In this document: piece after piece, positions 6,229 to 10,743 of the stretch
How positions within the stretch are numbered: the stretch's first letter is position 1
Layout: each line of letters opens with the position of its first letter
DNA from: an uncultured Clostridium sp.
Lineage (GTDB): Bacteria > Bacillota > Clostridia > Lachnospirales > Lachnospiraceae
NCBI GenBank assembly: GCA_900544905.1
Contig: UQXF01000103.1
Location: forward strand, 1-10,743
DNA: 10,743 bases
Direction: 5' to 3'
Notes under the pieces: model-generated
The model's input: the letters and a program-made list of their open reading frames with translations, nothing else
What the model was told of the DNA's origin: nothing
Databases searched by the model: none
Program-made: the position numbers and the translations under genes

Positions 6229-8109
6229 GTTTTCATCATTTTCTGTATTCTTCTGCTGCATTTTTGAAAGCATCTTTTCATATACACTTAATCTCAACAC
6301 TGCCGCCAGCTTATCAGTTGTAGCTGTTTCATATGTAACAACAACATCTTCCAAGGACTTGCAATTTTCATTAAATATTGCTGTCTTGTCCATTTTAAAA
6401 GCATCATCCCATAAATATTTAAGGACTTTTTCTGGAAATCTGCTGGCTTCCAATTCTTTTTTCTTTGCAAAGTATGTTCCAAGACGCTTGTCCTCAGAAC
6501 TTGCCATGTCAACATTACTGTCAATAACCATATCATTAATTACTGATGCAAATGCACCCCAGCTTACCTTAGTACCTACAATTATATCTTTTGAATGGTC
6601 AGATTTTTCAAAATTGTTTTCTATCTGTCTCATATTCCATCTTCTCTGGAATGCAGTGTCTAAGGTGAATACATTCTGATCTGCAGTATTCATCGTTGCC
6701 AGAATATACATATTTGAGGGTATCCTTACTGGATGTTTTTCGTCTTTATATACTTCTTTTGCAACCTCATAATTTGAAATTCCATATTCACTCTCACCCA
6801 CTTCTTCAGCAGGGAATTCATCTTCGTCCTTTCGATCAAGCAACTGGAATATCTCACCAAATATTGCTGGTGCATTGCCACGATTTAATTCTTCAATCAC
6901 AAGATAATAGTAGTTTTCTGGATCATTTTCTGCTTTCTTTAACATTTTAGTAAATGGTCCCGGTATAAATATGTATTTCAGCTTATCATTACCAGCTTCA
7001 TCCTTTTCGACTCTAGGAAGAATCTGACCAACAAAATCCGAATACATATAATCCGGATGAAATACCACACGCTCCATATATTTTTCATCAGAACAATATT
7101 TTGTTTTTATTTCATGACTCTTACCAGCCCCTGGCACACCATACAGCAGAATATTTTCAGCTCCAGTTTTTCGCACACCAGATATTTTTTCTGCTTTCTT
7201 TGGTTCATCCCCGTCAGAAATAGAAATGCCATATGAATTCTTATTAAGACATCTGTAAACATTCAAAGCCTTTTGTAATTCTGTAGAATACGACTCATTC
7301 AATCCTGCTGCCTTAATAATATCTGGTGCTCTAAATTCTTTATCAATAATATTTTTTCCATATTTTATTCCGAAAATATGGATAGATGCCACCTGCATCT
7401 TATCCTCTGCATTACTATACATTTCAAAAAGAATACTGCCCAACTCTTGAATTGTAAAATCTCTCTCTTCAATCTTTGAATTTTTAATTTCAATAAGCTT
7501 TTTAATATCTACTTTTGTATTTGTAGGCAATTTATAAAACTTATTATTAAGCACTGAAAGATGATATTCTCCTTTTGTTTCATCAGCAGCTTTAATACCA
7601 ATACAATCATAGAACAGTTTTTCTTTATGCTTCAGTAATACCAGATAATCGCCTGTGTGTAACATTTTTCTAAATGTAACAAATGCCTGGTCATCAATAG
7701 TAGTAAGTGACAACTGTACCTGATCAGCCTGTTCTTTTCTGCGGCTTCTTACTATGCTGGCCCGAACACACCTGCTTTCATTTCCATCAAAAACAATTCC
7801 ACTTTCCTCACCTCCAGACAAATACGAAATATTATCTTTATAAATATAAAGCGGTATCTGTGTTATGAAGTATTTCTTCAACTGCTCATCTCTATCATCA
7901 TAATTACACTTAAAATAGCCATCAGCCATTAGATAAGGGAACATATTCATCTGCTCACCAGATATTGCAATATGAGTCTGATTGGTTGTTCTTCCCTCAT
8001 CCAATGTATTAGATGTTTCAAGTCTTTTTACTATTATTCCATCATATTCTTTTGATGAACATTCAGGGATTATATTCCTTATTATCTCCATTGCTTCTGT
8101 GAAATTCAT
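6226..8109 (-). CDS. McrB-like AAA+ NTPase, restriction motor subunit (LlaJI R1-type)
   Basis: The protein has 627 residues from ATG 8109, which overlaps the previous stop as TGATG. A TTG one codon earlier (8112) is also possible; AAAGGTGG at 8119-8126 suits either start. The C-terminal half is a McrB-clade AAA+ module. Walker A is GVPGAGKS (324-331). Walker B is YLVIEELNRG with E406/E407, followed by APAIFGEIFQLLD. The family signature MNTAD is at 473-477, and an arginine finger pair R489/R490 precedes W491. In McrB this domain hydrolyses GTP; here GTP or ATP cannot be decided by eye. The N-terminal 310 residues presumably read DNA, but I see no known methyl-cytosine-binding domain motif. 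With two methyltransferases upstream and a McrC-like nuclease downstream, it should drive cutting of unmethylated sites, as in LlaJI and BsuMI, rather than methylated DNA as in E. coli McrBC. Confidence 0.88.
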   Translation of the reverse strand: MNFTEAMEIIRNIIPECSSKEYDGIIVKRLETSNTLDEGRTTNQTHIAISGEQMNMFPYLMADGYFKCNYDDRDEQLKKYFITQIPLYIYKDNISYLSGGEESGIVFDGNESRCVRASIVRSRRKEQADQVQLSLTTIDDQAFVTFRKMLHTGDYLVLLKHKEKLFYDCIGIKAADETKGEYHLSVLNNKFYKLPTNTKVDIKKLIEIKNSKIEERDFTIQELGSILFEMYSNAEDKMQVASIHIFGIKYGKNIIDKEFRAPDIIKAAGLNESYSTELQKALNVYRCLNKNSYGISISDGDEPKKAEKISGVRKTGAENILLYGVPGAGKSHEIKTKYCSDEKYMERVVFHPDYMYSDFVGQILPRVEKDEAGNDKLKYIFIPGPFTKMLKKAENDPENYYYLVIEELNRGNAPAIFGEIFQLLDRKDEDEFPAEEVGESEYGISNYEVAKEVYKDEKHPVRIPSNMYILATMNTADQNVFTLDTAFQRRWNMRQIENNFEKSDHSKDIIVGTKVSWGAFASVINDMVIDSNVDMASSEDKRLGTYFAKKKELEASRFPEKVLKYLWDDAFKMDKTAIFNENCKSLEDVVVTYETATTDKLAAVLRLSVYEKMLSKMQQKNTENDEN

Positions 8110-9542
8110 CAAACATTACCACCTTTCATATAGCGTTTAATCACCTGTGCAATTGCTCTTCCCAAAAGTGGAGGAACAGAGTTTCCTATCTGCATATATG
8201 TTTTGGTATATGCTCCCCTAAAGAAATAGTCATCAGGATACGACTGAACTCTCGCAGCTTCTCTAGGAGTAAGACCTCTTGCCTGTGTGGGATGAATGTA
8301 CATATTGCAATCGAACTTCATATGCGCCGTTATAGTCTTGCAGACTTTGTCATTTTCCAATTTGTAATATTTATCCTTAAAAATATTATTCCTTCTGGCA
8401 TATGGCATAATGTCTGCAATCTTAGGATCATCTGAACGGTCCCCTTGAGCCATACGTCCATAAATCTCTATGTCCCTGTCATTATTGTATCGTGCCTTGT
8501 GATTTGATACTACAGCTACCATTCTACCTTGATTAATATATGAGATGTATTCATTCGTATCAGTAATGTTGTTTTTCTCTATTTTATATCCACTTTCTAC
8601 TGAACCAGCCTCCGTCGCATTCTTAATTCTGGAAGCTTTTAATTCTCTAAGCGCAAATAAGGCATCACCAAGATTATGTTCCGGAATACTTTCACTAAGT
8701 GAAAATATCTCACTGAAAATCTCTTCGTTGTCAATACCAATGCAGTTGCCAATATATATCAACCTTTCTCTATTTTGAGGCACGCCATAATTCTTAGCAT
8801 TCAAAACATGACATTCTACAGAATAGCCTATATTACGAAAATCCTCTTTTACCTGTTCTGCCACAGACAACATTCCTTTAACATTTTCCATAACAAAAAA
8901 CTTAGGACGAACTTTTTTCACAACTTCCACGTAACTTTTATAAAGATAATTTCTTGGATCATCTATTAAGCGCTGTCTGTTAGCCATACTGAAACCCTGG
9001 CAAGGTGGTCCACCAACTACAATATCAACACTTCTACCATCCAACAATTTCTCGAGATTTTCAACTACATCTTTGATATCTCCCAGTACTATATGGTCCC
9101 TAGGTGTCTCCGGATGATTATGTGCATATGTATCCACACAACAGTCTTGAATATCATTTGCAAGACTTGTTATAAATCCTTCCTGTGAAAACCCTAATGA
9201 TAATCCACCAGCTCCACAAAACAAATCAATCATCTTTAAAGAACGATTGCTAACGTTCTTCCTTGCATTTTCAATATAAGTATTACAATACTTGCATACC
9301 GGACACTTAGCGCAATTCTGTTCTTTTTCATTACAAATAACAGCTAGTTTTTCAAACGCTGCCTTAAACTCATTGTCACTTTGTACATCCTCTCTGTATT
9401 GCTTCGCTCTTGCTGCAAGAAACTCTTCATCTATAACTTTTGTAACGCGTTCCAGACATACATCTATAGATGTACTTTTTTTACCACCCAGTCCAGATTC
9501 AGCGAATGCTATAAACTCACTTTTGTCATTTTTGTATTCCAT
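8109..9542 (-). CDS. DNA cytosine-5 methyltransferase B with N-terminal endonuclease III-like cysteine cluster
   Basis: This 477-residue C5-cytosine methyltransferase has all key motifs: MIDLFCGAGGLSLGF (motif I, 104-118), GGPPCQGFS with catalytic C181 (motif IV), MENV at 218-221 (motif VI), QNRER at 256-260 (motif VIII), RGLTPREAARVQSYP at about 422-436 (motif IX) and GNSVPP at 453-458 (motif X). The target-recognition region spans about 275-415, much longer than in methyltransferase A. It has a roughly 100-residue N-terminal extension with C70, C77, C80, C83 and C86. C70, C77, C80 and C86 have exactly the C-X6-C-X2-C-X5-C spacing of the [4Fe-4S] loop of endonuclease III and MutY, so this may hold an iron-sulfur cluster. 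The ATG lies one base after the previous stop (TAACATG). In LlaJI-type systems two such enzymes each modify one strand of an asymmetric site, which is plausible here. Confidence 0.94.
   Translation of the reverse strand: MEYKNDKSEFIAFAESGLGGKKSTSIDVCLERVTKVIDEEFLAARAKQYREDVQSDNEFKAAFEKLAVICNEKEQNCAKCPVCKYCNTYIENARKNVSNRSLKMIDLFCGAGGLSLGFSQEGFITSLANDIQDCCVDTYAHNHPETPRDHIVLGDIKDVVENLEKLLDGRSVDIVVGGPPCQGFSMANRQRLIDDPRNYLYKSYVEVVKKVRPKFFVMENVKGMLSVAEQVKEDFRNIGYSVECHVLNAKNYGVPQNRERLIYIGNCIGIDNEEIFSEIFSLSESIPEHNLGDALFALRELKASRIKNATEAGSVESGYKIEKNNITDTNEYISYINQGRMVAVVSNHKARYNNDRDIEIYGRMAQGDRSDDPKIADIMPYARRNNIFKDKYYKLENDKVCKTITAHMKFDCNMYIHPTQARGLTPREAARVQSYPDDYFFRGAYTKTYMQIGNSVPPLLGRAIAQVIKRYMKGGNV
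9459..9474. repeat. 16-bp perfect palindrome early in methyltransferase B
   Basis: TACATCTATAGATGTA is fully self-complementary. It encodes residues 23-28, about 70-85 bases inside the gene. It has no loop and so is not a terminator. It could be an operator-like dyad or chance; nothing else supports a function. Confidence 0.35.
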
Positions 9543-9543
9543 G

Positions 9544-10479
9544 TTAATCTACCCACTCTCCAAGTTTTTTTAACGTGTCCTTTACGGATTGGGCAACTGC
9601 TTTTGATACATTTACTGTGACTGCATTACCGAATTGCTTATATGCCTGACAGTCAGACACTGGTATCTCAAAAGAATCCTCAAATCCCTGCAATCTTGCA
9701 CACTCTCTTGGTGTAAGTCTTCTTACCCTTCCCTTTTGTGTTACATAATTATCCTGACAGGCTCTATGCATCTTTGCCATAGTTGCACATAATGGTCTTG
9801 CAATCTTTAAATCTATCTCTGATTTTGCCTTATATCCACCTGTTCCATCGGATAATATTGTAGGCAATATCTTGTCCGATAAAAAGTACTTATTATCCAC
9901 ATCATTTTCTAACAGATCCTGCAATGTTTTATTGAGTTCCTGTTTCATTGGAAATTCGTATTCCGCTGCTTGATTATCGAAGCATACAATATATGTTCTA
10001 TTTCTAGTTTGAGGAACACCATAGTCTGCGGAATTTAATATTTCACAAAATACTTTATATCCCAATACATCCTGCAATACTCGATGGATTTCTTTATATG
10101 TTTTTCCGTTATTATGCGTTCTTAGAGATCGTACATTTTCTAAAATGATAGCTTTTGGTTTTTTACCTTTTTCTATTTTATCATTCACTATTTCTGCGAT
10201 TCTAAAGAATAATGTTCCTCTGGTATCTTCAAACCCCTTCTGCTGACCCATCATACTAAACGGCTGACATGGAAATCCTCCAATCAGCACATCACAATCC
10301 GGTATTTCTTCTAAAGGAATTTCATTTATATCACCTAACACAATGTGTTCGCCAAAATTAGCCTTATATGTCTGCACCGCATATTTATCAAAATCATTTG
10401 CCCACACAATATCATAGCCAGTATCTACAAAACCTTTGTCCAGTCCGCCAAGTCCGCTGAAGAATGATACTACCTTCAT
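9544..10479 (-). CDS. DNA cytosine-5 methyltransferase A
   Basis: This compact 311-residue C5-cytosine methyltransferase methylates cytosine C5 using S-adenosylmethionine. Motifs in order are SFFSGLGGLDKGF (motif I, 5-17), GGFPCQPFS with catalytic C71 (motif IV), ENV at 114-116 (motif VI), QTRNR at 157-161 (motif VIII), RRLTPRECARLQGF at 253-266 (motif IX) and GNAV at 284-287 (motif X). The target-recognition region (about 185-245) is short, in keeping with small Dcm-like enzymes. The ATG directly abuts the previous stop (TAGATG), and a full AAAGGAGG site (10488-10495) lies 8 nt upstream inside the 3' end of that gene, so it should be translated strongly. Early expression of the protective enzyme before the nuclease genes suits a restriction operon. 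It is the expected first-strand partner of methyltransferase B. Confidence 0.94.
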   Translation of the reverse strand: MKVVSFFSGLGGLDKGFVDTGYDIVWANDFDKYAVQTYKANFGEHIVLGDINEIPLEEIPDCDVLIGGFPCQPFSMMGQQKGFEDTRGTLFFRIAEIVNDKIEKGKKPKAIILENVRSLRTHNNGKTYKEIHRVLQDVLGYKVFCEILNSADYGVPQTRNRTYIVCFDNQAAEYEFPMKQELNKTLQDLLENDVDNKYFLSDKILPTILSDGTGGYKAKSEIDLKIARPLCATMAKMHRACQDNYVTQKGRVRRLTPRECARLQGFEDSFEIPVSDCQAYKQFGNAVTVNVSKAVAQSVKDTLKKLGEWVD

Positions 10480-10677
10480 CTATTCTTCCTCCTTTAGCTT
10501 GTTACTTTTTATGTATTCTCTAATCCAAGAACCAATTTCAACAGAGGCAGTTTTCCCTTCGTTGCGCAATAATGTCATAAATTCATCTTTAACTGCCGGT
10601 TCAATTGAGATTTCTATTTTCGCCGTTTTTATTCGACCTGCTGGTCTACCACAATTACTTTTCTTTTTATTTGTCAT
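10480..10677 (-). CDS. Small ribbon-helix-helix-like protein, probable operon regulator
   Basis: The protein has 65 residues, starting at ATG 10677 with GGAGG 8 nt upstream. The N-terminus (1-19) is basic, with KKK, GRPAGR and K/R residues. It is followed by a short strand (KIEISIEP, 20-27) and two amphipathic helices (about 28-39 and 43-59) joined by a turn at NEGKT. This is the layout of CopG/Arc-type ribbon-helix-helix DNA-binding proteins, which dimerise through the strand. It is the first visible gene of the operon and abuts methyltransferase A. Its likely job is autorepression or timing of the restriction genes, comparable to controller proteins of other restriction systems. It could instead be an antitoxin-like protein, but no toxin partner is adjacent in the visible sequence. 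The structural call rests on pattern alone. Confidence 0.65.
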   Translation of the reverse strand: MTNKKKSNCGRPAGRIKTAKIEISIEPAVKDEFMTLLRNEGKTASVEIGSWIREYIKSNKLKEEE

Positions 10678-10706
10678 TGCATTTTCCTCCGTTTAATATA
10701 CATATT
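10678..10706 (-). promoter_or_regulatory. Truncated leader with strong ribosome binding site
   Basis: These 29 genomic bases precede the first gene. GGAGG (10686-10690) is its ribosome binding site. The remainder is AT-rich and too short to contain a whole promoter, so the operon promoter, or further upstream genes, lies beyond the contig. Confidence 0.6.
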
Positions 10707-10743
10707 CTGTCTCTTATACACATCTCCGAGCCCACGAGACTCG
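10707..10743 (+). other. Nextera i7-side sequencing adapter (artefact)
   Basis: The Tn5 mosaic end CTGTCTCTTATACACATCT (10707-10725) is followed by the read-2 linker CCGAGCCCACGAGAC (10726-10740) and TCG, apparently the first three bases of an i7 index. It is not genomic; the insert ends near 10706. Confidence 0.98.

Noticed and set aside
6294..6536. 80-codon minus-strand open frame
   Set aside because: Lies wholly inside the McrB-like gene in another frame, with no recognisable motif; the McrB frame is clearly the coding one.
4994..8109. Classical type IV McrBC reading of the motor and nuclease pair
   Set aside because: Two intact C5 methyltransferases are coupled directly upstream in the LlaJI/BsuMI order, so a methylation-dependent nuclease would attack its own genome.
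9459..9487. Plus-strand terminator from the palindrome followed by a T-run
   Set aside because: The palindrome has no loop and there is no plus-strand gene to terminate.
10691..10706. TATATT-like -10 box upstream of the first gene
   Set aside because: It would place the transcription start within or next to the ribosome binding site, and there is no room for a -35 box before the adapter.
51..10706. Mobile element, tRNA, CRISPR array or attachment site
   Set aside because: No transposase, integrase, tRNA-like fold, spaced direct repeats or terminal inverted repeats were seen; the only shared end sequences are adapters.

Overview
The window is one contig whose two ends are sequencing adapter. 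Bases 1-50 are a Nextera i5 adapter and bases 10707-10743 are the Nextera i7-side adapter, so the genomic insert is about 51-10706. The insert is AT-rich and densely coding. It has strong AGGAGG/AGGTGG-type ribosome binding sites and some TTG and GTG starts. Together with the protein flavour this suggests a low-GC Bacillota, probably a gut- or rumen-type clostridium such as Lachnospiraceae. That assignment is inference. No tRNA, rRNA, CRISPR array, transposase or integrase is visible.

All nine genes lie on the minus strand, so transcription runs from high to low coordinates. Gaps are 0-16 nt, and several stop/start junctions touch or overlap, as in a single operon. In transcription order they are: a small ribbon-helix-helix-like protein (10480-10677), C5-cytosine methyltransferase A (9544-10479), C5-cytosine methyltransferase B with an N-terminal cysteine cluster (8109-9542), a McrB-like AAA+ motor (6226-8109), a McrC/LlaJI-type PD-(D/E)XK nuclease (4994-6214), a Vsr-family nuclease (4510-4977), C5-cytosine methyltransferase C (3411-4508), an 876-residue protein with two GHKL ATPase domains (764-3394), and a receiver-like protein cut off by the contig end (51-752).

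The first five genes match the layout of LlaJI/BsuMI-type restriction systems: two C5 methyltransferases protect the site, and a McrB-like NTPase plus McrC-like nuclease cut unmodified DNA. The extra ribbon-helix-helix gene in first position is a plausible autoregulator.

The last four genes form a second module: Vsr-like nuclease, third methyltransferase, a MORC/HSP90-like ATPase fused to a histidine-kinase-like core, and a diverged receiver protein. MORC/MutL-like ATPases next to Vsr and C5 methyltransferases have been noted in predicted restriction systems (Iyer, Abhiman and Aravind). Here that ATPase carries its own histidine-kinase half and sits beside an apparent receiver partner, which suggests phospho-signalling control of a restriction or abortive response. 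This is the least understood and most interesting part of the window. The module is probably incomplete, because the contig ends inside its last visible gene.
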